Under the pieces are notes generated by a model, which made no database searches, was not told the origin of the DNA, and saw nothing but the letters and a program-made list of their open reading frames with translations. The position numbers and the translations under genes were made by a program. Shown in pieces: positions 8,081 to 16,664 of a stretch of DNA of 64,000 nt (positions are counted from its first letter, which is position 1; every line of letters starts with the position of its first letter). The stretch is from JACJWR01 sp963752505 (lineage in GTDB: Bacteria > Actinomycetota > Actinomycetes > S36-B12 > UBA10799): the NCBI GenBank assembly GCA_963752505.1, contig CAVVYM010000002.1, positions 124,001 through 188,000 of the forward strand, written 5' to 3'.

Positions 8081-8773
8081 ATGCGTACAGGGACGCCCGA
8101 GGTGCCTGACCACGACCTCACCACCCGCGCGCGCATCCGCGATGCGGCTATTGCCGCCATCGCCGAGGGCAGCCCCGGCCAGGTCACCGTCAGGCGCATC
8201 GCGACAGCGGCCGGCGTCTCGCCGGCACTGGTGATCCACCACTACGGATCGATGGAGCAACTGCGCGCCGAATGCGACCGCTACGTCGCCGAGCGGATCA
8301 GGAACCTCAAGGCGGCAGCCATCTCCGAAGGCGCCGGCCTCGACATCTTGGCGGCCATCCGCAATTCAGCGCTCGGGCCACTGCCCGGCTATCTCGCGGC
8401 TGTCCTGACCGAAGACTCCCCGGCGGTAGCAGCGTTGGTGGACGAGATGGTGGCTGACGCCGAGAACTACATCGAACAGGCAGTGGCGGCCGGGTTGATG
8501 CGGCCAAGCGACGATCCCCACGGCCGGGCAGTCGTCCTGACGATCTGGTCGCTGGGCAGCTTGGTGCTGCACCAGCACCTGCGCCGACTACTCGGTGTGG
8601 ACCCCACCGATTCCGAGTTCGGCCGAACCCCCCAGTCGGCGCGCTACGTCGGGCCGGTCTGGGAGATCTACGGTCAAGGCCTGATGACGCCGGAGTTCGC
8701 AGCGCGGGCGCAGGCTGCGGCGGCCCAACTGGCGCAACCCGATCAACAAGAAACGAGGAGGACCGACCCATGA
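8081..8773 (+). CDS. TetR-family transcriptional regulator
   Basis: 230 residues from the ATG at 8081. An in-frame TTG at 8045 is part of the promoter and is not used as start. Residues ~14-60 form the TetR helix-turn-helix (TTRARIRDAAIAAIAE ... VRRIATAAGVSPALVIHHYGS); the rest is the helical ligand domain. Its stop overlaps the ABC ATPase start (ATGA), so it leads a three-gene operon with an exporter ATPase and permease. It most likely represses that exporter and is released by an exported compound, as with other TetR-ABC units. Confidence 0.88.
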   Translation: MRTGTPEVPDHDLTTRARIRDAAIAAIAEGSPGQVTVRRIATAAGVSPALVIHHYGSMEQLRAECDRYVAERIRNLKAAAISEGAGLDILAAIRNSALGPLPGYLAAVLTEDSPAVAALVDEMVADAENYIEQAVAAGLMRPSDDPHGRAVVLTIWSLGSLVLHQHLRRLLGVDPTDSEFGRTPQSARYVGPVWEIYGQGLMTPEFAARAQAAAAQLAQPDQQETRRTDP

Positions 8774-9666
8774 CCCCCGCGATTCACACCGAAGGATTGT
8801 CGAAGCGATTCGGCAAGGTCGAGGCGCTGGCCGACCTCTCCATCGACATCGGGCCAGGCGAAGTATTCGGTTTCCTCGGCCCCAACGGGGCCGGCAAGAC
8901 GACCATGATTCGCACAATCCTCGACGAGATTCGGCCCACCGCCGGCCGGGCCGAGATCCTGGGGATGGACACTCACACCGAGTCGGTGCCCATTCGGCGG
9001 CTCATCGGCTACCTTCCCGGCGACCTGCAGATGTACCCGAATCTGACCGGTCGCGACCTCATCACCTACTTCGGGAACCTGCGTGGGGGCGTCGACGAAT
9101 CCGAGGTGCAAACCATCGCCGAGCGCCTCGGGGCGGAACTCGACAGGAAGATCGGTGACCTCTCCAGCGGCAACCGACAGAAGATCGGCATCATCCAGGC
9201 GTTCATGAGTTCGCCGGATCTGCTGATCCTCGACGAGCCCAGTACCGGGCTTGATCCGCTTGTCCAGCGCGAATTCCAATCGATGATGCGGGAGGTGGCC
9301 GAACAAGGCCGCACCGTCTTCCTCTCCAGCCACACGTTGTCCGAAGTGCAGCGGGTAGCCGATCGGGTCGGAATCATCCGCCATGGCCGTCTCATCGCGC
9401 TGGAGTCCGTGTCCGACCTGCGCCGCAAGGCGATTCGCCGCATCGAACTCGACTTCGGCTCGCAGCCGCCGGTGGCGCAACTGGGCGCAGTGCCCGGTGT
9501 GCGCGACGTCGACGTCGAGGGGCACCGGGTGACGCTCTCGTTCGAGGGCGAGATGTCCGATTTATTGGCGGTTGCGGACGGTCACGACCTGCGCGATGTC
9601 TCCACCCAGGACGCTGATCTGGAGGAGATCTTCCTCGCCTACTACCACGATGAGGCGGCGGTCTAA
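8770..9666 (+). CDS. ABC transporter ATP-binding protein (ABC-2 exporter type)
   Basis: 298 residues. Walker A GPNGAGKTT at ~37-45, Q-loop region around 80, signature LSSGNRQKIG, Walker B LLILDEPSTGLDPL, and switch His in LSSHTLSEV. The C-terminal ~80 residues form the accessory domain usual in drug- or antibiotic-export ATPases. The start overlaps the TetR stop by four bases and the stop directly abuts the permease start. It should energise export through the downstream double-length permease. Confidence 0.92.
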   Translation: MTPAIHTEGLSKRFGKVEALADLSIDIGPGEVFGFLGPNGAGKTTMIRTILDEIRPTAGRAEILGMDTHTESVPIRRLIGYLPGDLQMYPNLTGRDLITYFGNLRGGVDESEVQTIAERLGAELDRKIGDLSSGNRQKIGIIQAFMSSPDLLILDEPSTGLDPLVQREFQSMMREVAEQGRTVFLSSHTLSEVQRVADRVGIIRHGRLIALESVSDLRRKAIRRIELDFGSQPPVAQLGAVPGVRDVDVEGHRVTLSFEGEMSDLLAVADGHDLRDVSTQDADLEEIFLAYYHDEAAV

Positions 9667-11325
9667 ATGTTGGCCAGTGTCTATGCCAAAGCGGCGGGGG
9701 ATCGCTGGCGCGGCATGGCGATCGGCGTCGGAACGCTGCTCGCGTTCCTGGTGCTGGGCATGGCCGTTTACCGCGATATCGACCTCTCCATCTACACGGA
9801 CATGCCCGAGGTGTTCCGATCTCTGGTCGGCATCGACGAGGGCACGGACGCCGGGAGCTTGGCCTACAACGCCATGTACTCCTCGTACGGCGCCCTCATC
9901 CTGTTCTCACTGGCGATTGCGATGGGCGCGGGTGCCATCGCCGGCGAAGAGCGCAAAGGAACGCTGGGGCTGCTTCTCGCGAATCCGGTGAGCCGCACCG
10001 GAGTGCTGACGGCGAAGGGTGCGGCACTCATCACCGTCGTCGTGGTCGGCGTCGCGGCGATGTGGCTCGGCGGCCTGCTCGTGCCGCTTCTGCTCGATGT
10101 GGACACTAGCGGCCAGGATCTCAACGCCCTGATGCTTCACCTATTGGCGGGCGCCCTGTTCTTCGGCTTCCTCGCGCTGGCGCTCGGGGCCTGGTCGGGC
10201 AGTTCGGGCGTCGCCAACGGTGTCGCGGCAGCGGTGATGGTGCTGTCGTTCTTCGCCGTGGGGTTCCTCCCACTCATCGGGAGTATCGAATGGTTGGCTC
10301 GGCTCTTTCCCTGGTACTACGTCACCGGGAGCGACCCGTTGGCCAACGGCGTCGACTGGCTGCATATCGGGATACTCGACACCGCTACGGCGCTGCTGGC
10401 GGTGGTGGCCTGGGTGGGCCTCAACCGACGCGACCTCAAGGAGCGTTCGACACCGGTGACGGTGGTGGATCGGCTGCGCGCCCTGCCCGCCACCGGGCAG
10501 GTCACCGAACGACTCGTCGGTTCGGCTCGCGTCCGCTCGATCCTCACCAAGACGGCCTCCGAGTATCAAGGACTACTGGCCGTGGTCGGGGTGACGATGT
10601 TCGCCGTCATGGGCGTGCTGATCGGCGCGCTCTACCCGGCGATCGACGACGCCCTGCTGTCGATAGGCGAGGTGTTCCCCGACGAGCTGCTCGCCCTCTT
10701 CGGCGGCGGCGACATGTCGACTCCGGAGGGCTTCTACCAACTCGAGACCTTCGGCATGATGGCCCCGATCGCCGTGATGATCGTGACCATCGTGATCGGC
10801 AGCCGCGGGCTCGCAGGCGAAGAAGAGCGGCGCACCATGGGACTGCTGCTCGCGAACCCGGTGCCTCGCTCACGGGTGCTGCTCAGCAAGGCCGCCGTCA
10901 TGGGGCTGTACGGCTTCGCCGTCGGCGCCTTCACCTTCGCGGGTGTGGCGGTCGGCAACTGGGTGGGCCAACTGGGGATGAGCACCGTCAACATCGCCGC
11001 CACCTGCCTGCTGCTGTCGCTGCTCGGGATCGTCTTCGGCGCGGTCGGCCTACTCGTCGGTGCCGCTACCGGTGTCGTCCGCCGCGCCTTGTGGGTCGCG
11101 GTGGGCCTGGCTCTTGCCTCCCACGTCGCCAACGCCTTCCTGCCTCTGAGCGAGTCGATGGCCTGGCTGGCGAAGTGGACGCCCAACTACTACTACCTAG
11201 GAGGTGACCCCCTCACCAACGGACTGGACTGGACCCACGCCGCGGTGCTGGCGGTCATTGCCCTTGCCCTCATCGCCGTCTCGGTGCCGCTGTTCAACCG
11301 GCGGGACCTTCACCAGGGCCCGTAG
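9667..11325 (+). CDS. ABC-2 type exporter permease, duplicated two-half protein
   Basis: 552 residues with about twelve membrane segments. The two halves resemble each other: AGEERKGTLGLLLANPVSRTGVL in the first half and AGEEERRTMGLLLANPVPRSRVL in the second, and LARLFPWYYVTGSDPLANGVDW against LAKWTPNYYYLGGDPLTNGLDW. It is therefore an internal duplication that supplies both transmembrane halves of the exporter. The ATG follows the ATPase stop with no gap. A strong GC hairpin begins at its stop codon. Confidence 0.88.
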   Translation: MLASVYAKAAGDRWRGMAIGVGTLLAFLVLGMAVYRDIDLSIYTDMPEVFRSLVGIDEGTDAGSLAYNAMYSSYGALILFSLAIAMGAGAIAGEERKGTLGLLLANPVSRTGVLTAKGAALITVVVVGVAAMWLGGLLVPLLLDVDTSGQDLNALMLHLLAGALFFGFLALALGAWSGSSGVANGVAAAVMVLSFFAVGFLPLIGSIEWLARLFPWYYVTGSDPLANGVDWLHIGILDTATALLAVVAWVGLNRRDLKERSTPVTVVDRLRALPATGQVTERLVGSARVRSILTKTASEYQGLLAVVGVTMFAVMGVLIGALYPAIDDALLSIGEVFPDELLALFGGGDMSTPEGFYQLETFGMMAPIAVMIVTIVIGSRGLAGEEERRTMGLLLANPVPRSRVLLSKAAVMGLYGFAVGAFTFAGVAVGNWVGQLGMSTVNIAATCLLLSLLGIVFGAVGLLVGAATGVVRRALWVAVGLALASHVANAFLPLSESMAWLAKWTPNYYYLGGDPLTNGLDWTHAAVLAVIALALIAVSVPLFNRRDLHQGP

Positions 11326-11366
11326 TCGGCGGCGCCTGCTCGTGCTCGCGCGCCCGCGCCGCCGAC
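11325..11366 (+). terminator. GC-rich hairpin after the exporter operon
   Basis: Perfect 11-base arms GTCGGCGGCGC (11325-11335) and GCGCCGCCGAC (11356-11366) with a 20-base loop, starting on the last base of the permease stop codon. There is no T-run, as is common in actinobacterial terminators. It ends 43 bases before the next GTG start. Confidence 0.55.
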
Positions 11367-11409
11367 AGCCGTGTGAGCTTGCTCACCGCGCCCGCCGCAC
11401 AATGACTGC

Positions 11410-12234
11410 GTGAGAGGCGCATCTGAGTCCTCCGGGAGACATGTCGCCGCCAAGTGGGTCACCTGGCTGCTGCTGCTCTTTGGCCTGTCTGAAGTTCCCT
11501 GGGTGGTCTACCTGTTGTTCTTCCAGCCCACCACGATGGAGGCCTACCATCTGCGGCTCACTGGCGCAGGGTTGCGTTTCGGTGTTGCGGCGGTGAGCGC
11601 GTGCGCGGCAGTTGCAGCCTGGCGGCGGATGCCGCGGGCAACGATGTGGACCGTGTCGGCAGCCGCCGCTATGGCGATGCTCACCGCTGCCGCGCTGCTG
11701 AGCCCTGGGATCCAAGCCAACGGCGGCACCTCGTGGCGAGCCATGAATCCGCTGCTGGGCACCATCGGGACGGCCGCCGCCATCGCGGCGTCCGTCGTGC
11801 TCTTGCGGACCCCGAGGGCCAAGCGTTCGGCGGCGCTTGTCACCGCGGTCGTGGTCTTGGGGGTCCTGTCGATCTCGTGGTTCGCCAGCGGTATCAACCA
11901 CCTCATGACCACGGAAACCACTGAACTCGCCAGTCACGCCCGCGCCATCGTGGTCGTACTAGACATCGCAGAGAGCATCGGCTTGATCGGAGCCGGATGG
12001 GCCTCTCTGCGCGGCCACGTCCGAGCCACCTTGGTGTTCGGAACGATGGCGGCGACCTTGCTCATCATCGATGCCTACACGAACGTGGTCACGGCGGAAC
12101 CGGGGCCCACGTTCTGGGCGGCGCTCGTGTTCCTGTTCATCGGCGAGGTTCCGTCGACCATCCTGGCGCTTATCGCCGCCTTCAGCGCGGCGAGAGTGCT
12201 CCCACACATCAAGCCGAGGGAACCAGAGGCCTGA
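11410..12234 (+). CDS. Unrecognised integral membrane protein
   Basis: 274 residues from the GTG at 11410; the nearby ATG at 11402 runs into a stop. About eight hydrophobic helices span the protein, with short Arg-rich loops and no soluble domain. I do not recognise a family. It follows the exporter operon on the same strand but is separated by a hairpin, so it is probably transcribed apart. Base composition and codon use resemble its neighbours. A patch of gene remnants follows. Confidence 0.65.
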   Translation: MRGASESSGRHVAAKWVTWLLLLFGLSEVPWVVYLLFFQPTTMEAYHLRLTGAGLRFGVAAVSACAAVAAWRRMPRATMWTVSAAAAMAMLTAAALLSPGIQANGGTSWRAMNPLLGTIGTAAAIAASVVLLRTPRAKRSAALVTAVVVLGVLSISWFASGINHLMTTETTELASHARAIVVVLDIAESIGLIGAGWASLRGHVRATLVFGTMAATLLIIDAYTNVVTAEPGPTFWAALVFLFIGEVPSTILALIAAFSAARVLPHIKPREPEA

Positions 12235-12371
12235 TGCGTCGGGCAACCCGATCCGCCGGGCCAGATGTCCATGGGTCTGCGCAACGCCCGCGTGGGCCCG
12301 GCGCCCTACGACCGTCGAAACGCGTGCCATCGGGGTCGATTCCCGGCCCGCAGTCGGCCAGATTCGGCTAG

Positions 12372-12632
12372 TCGCGGCCTTTTGGGGTAGTTATCGCCGG
12401 GCGGGTTCAAGGGGTCGTTGCAACGTTCCTTGAACCCGCCGTCGATTACTACCTGAACCCCATCCGGGCGCAGCTCGTCAACCGGCGCACCGGGGCTCTG
12501 GAGATGGATTTCGTTGTGCTCGGCGCTGAGCACAACGCCCCGGCGTTTGCCGAGCATGTGGTGGCCGGGATGCAGGCTGACGCGCTCGGAGAGTCTGCCC
12601 GCTCAGCGCTCCGGCTCCGCCCCGTGATCTGA
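12372..12632 (+). pseudogene. 3' remnant of an unidentified protein-coding gene
   Basis: An open frame follows the in-frame TAG at 12369 and ends at TGA 12630-12632. It has strongly coding-like codon use (third positions mostly G/C) and sensible protein sequence (VVATFLEPAVDYYLNP, then LVNRRTGALEMDFVVLGAEHN), but there is no good start codon upstream, and its beginning lies inside the long hairpin at 12400-12440. It overlaps the end of the convergent DUF4239-like gene by about 30 bases. I read it as the tail of a gene cut by a rearrangement; the family is not recognised. Confidence 0.4.
12400..12440. repeat. Long perfect inverted repeat with palindromic loop
   Basis: Arms GGCGGGTTCAAGG (12400-12412) and CCTTGAACCCGCC (12428-12440) are perfectly complementary; the 15-base loop contains its own perfect palindrome CGTTGCAACG. 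The element starts where the coding-like remnant begins and lies 1.3 kb from an IS3-type transposase remnant. It could be a transposon end, an integration site or a terminator; sequence alone does not decide. Confidence 0.6.
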
Positions 12633-13526
12633 CGCCGTCGGCTGATTCTCCGAGGCCTCCGCCGGAGTGCGCTTCGACCCTCCGCCCAGAAATCCCGGCA
12701 GGATGATGATCACAAACAGAACCGCGATGACCGCGATGAGCAGCAGGATCACGCTGTTCACACCAGTGCCAGCCGACTTCGAGGCCTGGTCCACCGGGGA
12801 CAAGTAGGGATGTATCGCCTCCAGCACGAGTTTGCGGGAGTTCAGTACCCACATCGGGAATTGGTAGAGCCCGATCACGAACACACTCAGCGCAAGGAAG
12901 ACCCGGGTGCTCATCCGGTGCCGGTTCCTCGGACTGGCGGCAATGACGCCGGCCATCACTATTCCCAACAAGACCACCACGAGCACGATCAACGCCGGGA
13001 CCGACGGGGCGTTCAGGTCGCTGAGGTACTGCATATAGTCCTCGTGAAAAGCCTGATAGCTGTCGCCCGTCTCCTTTGTGCTCGACGCGCTCGCCGTGAG
13101 GTGTTGGGACATCTGGTCCAAGATGGCCTTGACGCCAGTGGAGCCCTCGCTCAGCCCAGCGTCGATGTCATTGGTTTCAGAGGCCTTGTCGAACCGTTCC
13201 AGAAGCTCGCGGGTCTGGTCGGCGAAGTCCGGGCCCACCTGTTCTGAGGCCTGCATGATCTCGCTGGAGGACTGACCGACCGCGCGGGCAGACTCCGCGA
13301 TCGCCAGATCCTGTGTCCACAGGGTGTTCGTGGTGAAGGCAACGATGAAGGCGAAAGCGGCCGACACCAGGGCGATCAGCCGATTTCTGGCCTCCGCGTC
13401 GTCGTTGTCCACATTGATCCGCCGACCAATGGGTAGCCCGATCGCAGCGACGAGAAGGCCCGGCAGGAACGCCGCGAGGACACAGCCCCACCAGTCCAAC
13501 GTGTTCAGCGAAGCGGTCAAAGACAT
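12603..13526 (-). CDS. DUF4239-like (bestrophin-related) membrane protein
   Basis: 307 residues from the ATG at 13526; longer in-frame codons upstream do not look coding. Two membrane helices at the N-terminus (WGCVLAAFLPGLLVAAIGLPIG, then LIALVSAAFAFIVAFTTNTLW), a long soluble helical loop, and two or three C-terminal helices (VPALIVLVVVLLGIVMAGVIA, VFLALSVFVIGLYQFPMWV, VILLLIAVIAVLFVIIILPG). This layout fits the DUF4239 family, which is distantly related to bestrophin channels; function is unproven. It is convergent with the unidentified remnant and flanked on its 5' side by the VOC/transposase remnants. Confidence 0.6.
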   Translation of the reverse strand: MSLTASLNTLDWWGCVLAAFLPGLLVAAIGLPIGRRINVDNDDAEARNRLIALVSAAFAFIVAFTTNTLWTQDLAIAESARAVGQSSSEIMQASEQVGPDFADQTRELLERFDKASETNDIDAGLSEGSTGVKAILDQMSQHLTASASSTKETGDSYQAFHEDYMQYLSDLNAPSVPALIVLVVVLLGIVMAGVIAASPRNRHRMSTRVFLALSVFVIGLYQFPMWVLNSRKLVLEAIHPYLSPVDQASKSAGTGVNSVILLLIAVIAVLFVIIILPGFLGGGSKRTPAEASENQPTASDHGAEPER

Positions 13527-13662
13527 CCCAACGGACGCTAGCGAGCCGATGCGGCGTGTGGCAACCGCGCAAACAAGTCCTGGCCGTCGCGGGGCGAGCT
13601 GAGCCCGAGGGGCTGGCTGGGACCGCGAGGCCAGCAAAGACCGCGAGGCTGGTAGTCAGGTG

Positions 13663-13755
13663 TCAGTCACCTCGTCGTGCGGCATCGATCGCCGCGACGT
13701 CAATCCTGCCCATCGTCAACATGGCTTCGAAAGCTCGGTGGGCTTCATCGCCGCC
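13663..13755 (-). pseudogene. C-terminal remnant of a VOC/PhnB-like protein
   Basis: About 30 codons ending at the TGA at 13663 read HRAFEAMLTMGRIDVAAIDA, which resembles the last helix of PhnB/glyoxalase-fold (VOC) proteins (typically AMLxMxKIDIAAL). The remainder of the gene is missing and the adjacent plus-strand sequence is transposase-like, so the fragment was probably cut by insertion of that element. No function remains. Confidence 0.4.
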
Positions 13756-13781
13756 GGCAGCCGGATGGCACGGACCAGACC

Positions 13782-14210
13782 CGCCCATCCTGTTGGCGAT
13801 GTCGGACAACGGCCCCCAGATGCGGTCGAACGACACCCGCGAGTACCTGGCGATCTGCTCGATCGCGCAACACTTCGGTCGGCCTGGCACGCCCACCGAT
13901 CAGGCCTGGGTGGAAAGCTTGTTCGCGCACGTGAAGGGCGAGTATCCGTGGTTGACCCAGACCCGGGACCCTAGACACTGCGGCTGGAACTTGCCAAGGT
14001 TCGCGAGCACTACAACACGGTCCGCTGCACGAGTCCATCGGCTACGTCACCCCCCAGGATGAGCACGAAGGCCGAGGAGAAGCGATCCAGCAGGCACGAA
14101 TCGACGGTATGAACGAAGCTCGAGTCCGCCGAACTGCGACCCGCAGACAGGACCGCAAGACTGGACCCAACGAACCCGCCCCGGAAATCGGGCCGATAAC
14201 TACCCGTTGA
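13782..14210 (+). pseudogene. Degraded IS3-type transposase (integrase core C-terminal part)
   Basis: Fragments in shifting frames give MSDNGPQMRS, AQHFGRPGTPTDQAWVESLF, HVKGEYPWL, then LRLELAKVREHYNTVR, LHESIGYVTPQDEHEGRGEA and a basic tail ending at TGA 14208-14210. These are the DDE-region Asp, the catalytic Glu segment (WVESLF) and C-terminus of an IS3-family orfB. At least two single-base losses break the frame (near 13972 and 14030), and the 5' half including the first Asp is missing. The element is therefore dead. It sits between the VOC tail and the MetS-like gene. Confidence 0.75.
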
Positions 14211-14297
14211 TCCCGCAGTTCACCGGACACGCTCAGATCTCCAAGGTGAATCTGCCCCAAACGTCTGCAGCATCAGGCCCAATCCGAGGAATCAACG

Positions 14298-14426
14298 TTA
14301 CAAGTCGCGGGGGTAGTGCTCCTCGGGGGCTTTGCTGCGGTGCACCAGGTTGTAGATCGCCAGCCCCAATCCACCCCACAGCACCAGCATGGCGAAGAGC
14401 ATCATCAGAATCGCAGGCGCGCTCAT
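14298..14426 (-). CDS. metS: Small MetS-like subunit of an NSS transporter
   Basis: 42 residues from the ATG at 14426: one membrane helix (ILMMLFAMLVLWGGLGLAIYNL) and a short polar C-terminus with HRSKAPEEHYPRD. It overlaps the end of the NSS symporter gene by four bases (ATGA). This is the size, topology and position of MetS, the small partner required by MetP in corynebacterial methionine and alanine uptake. A longer in-frame upstream extension lies within the symporter gene and is unlikely. Confidence 0.75.
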   Translation of the reverse strand: MSAPAILMMLFAMLVLWGGLGLAIYNLVHRSKAPEEHYPRDL

Positions 14427-15988
14427 GAGTCGGTCCCCTTCGAGCTGGTCACAGTTTCCGGCGCCTCCGGAAGCACCAGCGGTGTATTTGCCCGCCATCT
14501 GATGCGCGAGGCGAGCGCGGCGAAGATGATCACTCCCAGCGCGGCACCCCAGCCGAACACGATGAGCATCCAGGTCGGGTAGTCGCCGTAGGGCGTGCGG
14601 ACGTCACCGATGAGCTGCTGAATCAGCACTATGCCGAGCACGACGGGTACGACGGTGGAGACGAGCACGATCCACAATCGGCCCAGCCGAACCGAACCGT
14701 AGGCGTTCATGTGCCGCGCAAGGCCGGGCAGCGCCTTCGCAACCCAGGCGATGACGACCATGCTGGCGACAGCTGCCGCCAGGATGCCGAACTGGTTGAT
14801 GAAGTGGTCGACGATGTCGAGCACGTAGATCCCGCTGCTGGTGCTGAAGAACAGCAGGCTGATGATCGCCGCCGGCACGCCGACTGCGAGGGTGGCGCCC
14901 AACCGCGTTAGCTCGAACTTGTCGCGGAACGCCGAGATGACCACTTCCATCACGCTGACCAATGAGGTCAACCCGGCGAAGAGCAGCGATCCGAAGAACA
15001 GCACCCCAATCAACGCACCGGCCGGTGCCTCATTGATGATCGCCGGGAAAGCGATGAAGGCCAGCCCCAGGCCCTGCGAGGCCACCTCCCCCACCGCAAC
15101 GCCGGACGCCTGTGCCATGAAGCCCAGCACGGCGAAGACGCCGATTCCGGCAAGCAGTTCGAAGCCGGAGTTGGAGAAGCCCACCACCAGGCCCGATCCG
15201 GTCATGTCGGTCTTGCGCGCCACGTAGGACGCGTACGTGATCATGATTCCGAAGCCCACGGACAACGAGAAGAAGATCTGGCCGAAGGCCGCGGACCACA
15301 CCGAGGCCTCGGTCAGCGCCGACCAGTTCGGGCTGAAGAGGGCGTCCAAACCGATGGACGCGCCGGGCAGGAACAACGCGCGGATCACCAGTGCGCCGAA
15401 GGCGAGGATGAGCAGCGGGATGAACACCACCGCGGTTGTGCCGATGCCCTTCTGCACACCGAGAGCCATGATCACCAGCACCACCATCCAGATGAGCGCC
15501 AGCGGTGCGAGCACCCCCCAAACCACCGTCGCGCTGACTCCCGGATCGCCGGCCTGCAAGAACTCGGAGTAGAGGAAAGTCTCAGGGTCATCACCCCACG
15601 CCTTGGTCACCGAGAAGAAGGTGTATCTCAAGGCCCAGGCGACCACGGCGGCGTAGTAGACGGCGATCATGAAGCAGATCCCAACCTGCCACCAGCCGAT
15701 GCCCTCGGCCCGGCGCAGCATGCGGGCGAACGACAACGGGGCAGATCCCCGGTACCTGTGGCCGAGCGCATAGTCCATGAGCAGGAAGGGGATGCCCGCG
15801 GTCAGCAGCGCCACCAGATACGGGAGGATGAATGCCCCGCCGCCGTTTTCATAGGCGACATAGGGGAACCGCCAAATATTGCCCAGTCCCACCGCCGAGC
15901 CAATAGCCGCGAGGATGAAGACTCGCCTGGATGAGAACAATCCCCGATGCACACCGTCGTCGTGTCCGACTTCCTTCTGAGTCGACAT
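14423..15988 (-). CDS. Sodium-dependent amino-acid transporter, NSS family (MetP-like)
   Basis: 521 residues from the ATG at 15988, chosen because an AGGGG site lies about eight bases upstream; an earlier ATG at 16039 has none. Twelve membrane helices of the LeuT fold; helix 1 has the family motif AIGSAVGLGNIWRFPYVAYENGGGAFILPY with sodium/substrate-binding residues. With the overlapping MetS-like subunit it should import a neutral amino acid such as methionine or alanine with Na+. Specificity is inferred from the two-subunit arrangement only. Confidence 0.9.
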   Translation of the reverse strand: MSTQKEVGHDDGVHRGLFSSRRVFILAAIGSAVGLGNIWRFPYVAYENGGGAFILPYLVALLTAGIPFLLMDYALGHRYRGSAPLSFARMLRRAEGIGWWQVGICFMIAVYYAAVVAWALRYTFFSVTKAWGDDPETFLYSEFLQAGDPGVSATVVWGVLAPLALIWMVVLVIMALGVQKGIGTTAVVFIPLLILAFGALVIRALFLPGASIGLDALFSPNWSALTEASVWSAAFGQIFFSLSVGFGIMITYASYVARKTDMTGSGLVVGFSNSGFELLAGIGVFAVLGFMAQASGVAVGEVASQGLGLAFIAFPAIINEAPAGALIGVLFFGSLLFAGLTSLVSVMEVVISAFRDKFELTRLGATLAVGVPAAIISLLFFSTSSGIYVLDIVDHFINQFGILAAAVASMVVIAWVAKALPGLARHMNAYGSVRLGRLWIVLVSTVVPVVLGIVLIQQLIGDVRTPYGDYPTWMLIVFGWGAALGVIIFAALASRIRWRANTPLVLPEAPETVTSSKGTDS

Positions 15989-16081
15989 ACTCAGCCCCTT
16001 CTCCTCATTTGGCAAGCATGCCGCAGGAAACTTCGTCACGTAGGGCGGTTGGCACGGTTCGGCCTACCGACGGCATTCACA

Positions 16082-16103
16082 GCCCCACCGCGTGGGGTGG
16101 GGC
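16082..16103 (-). terminator. Hairpin downstream of the SnoaL-like gene
   Basis: Perfect arms GCCCCACC (16082-16089) and GGTGGGGC (16096-16103) with a six-base loop, three bases after the SnoaL-like stop in its direction of transcription. No T-run. It would separate that gene from the symporter operon. Confidence 0.5.
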
Positions 16104-16106
16104 GAT

Positions 16107-16484
16107 TCAGCTCGGAATTGGCAGCGCGTGGAACAGGCACACGCGCCAGCGGTCGTTCTCGTGGCGCAAGACGAACGTGGCTGGCATGACGACGGATTGC
16201 ATCTCCTCGGCCCACTCGTATTCCTGTTGCAGGACTCCGGTGACGATGGCGGTCTCCCCCGTCACGGACTCGTGCACCTCGGTGAGTTCCGATCGGCAGT
16301 TGCTGAGATTCGTCACCATAGATTCGGTGTAGGCCGCCATCTCGTCCCGGCCGTACATCCAGGCCCGAGCCACCTCATCGATGCCGACGACATCGTCGGT
16401 GTAGGCGTCCATGATTCGGTCGGCATCGCCGGCGGCGAGGCCGTCAAAGACCTGCTGGATGGCGCCGCTGATCTCAGTTGTCAT
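16107..16484 (-). CDS. SnoaL/NTF2-like domain protein
   Basis: 125 residues from the ATG at 16484 (another ATG lies nine bases upstream). A single cone-shaped NTF2-like fold: N-terminal helix IQQVFDGLAAGDADRIMDAYTDD, then alternating strands ending in VLRHENDRWRVCLFHALPI, as in SnoaL-like and ketosteroid-isomerase-like proteins (DUF4440 type). It probably binds a small ligand or scavenges a reactive species; no catalytic set is obvious. It is upstream of the symporter operon and separated from it by a hairpin. Confidence 0.7.
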   Translation of the reverse strand: MTTEISGAIQQVFDGLAAGDADRIMDAYTDDVVGIDEVARAWMYGRDEMAAYTESMVTNLSNCRSELTEVHESVTGETAIVTGVLQQEYEWAEEMQSVVMPATFVLRHENDRWRVCLFHALPIPS

Positions 16485-16664
16485 GCGGCCCATTGTGGTC
16501 ACAGCGATCCGCGTTTGGCAGCGGATTGCGCCATGCGCACGGATTGCCCCCGGTCTGGTGGCGGCCGGCTGAACCGCCGAACCGCCCGAATCAGCGACAG
16601 CCTGCGACACTCAGCAACAGGGCGTCACAATGATGCGACCTCGCCCGACAGCCCAGGAGGGAGC

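Noticed and set aside
12330..12356. tRNA T-arm-like sequence GGGGTCGATTCCCGG
   Set aside because: The universal TT before C is GT here and no acceptor, D or anticodon arms fit around it.
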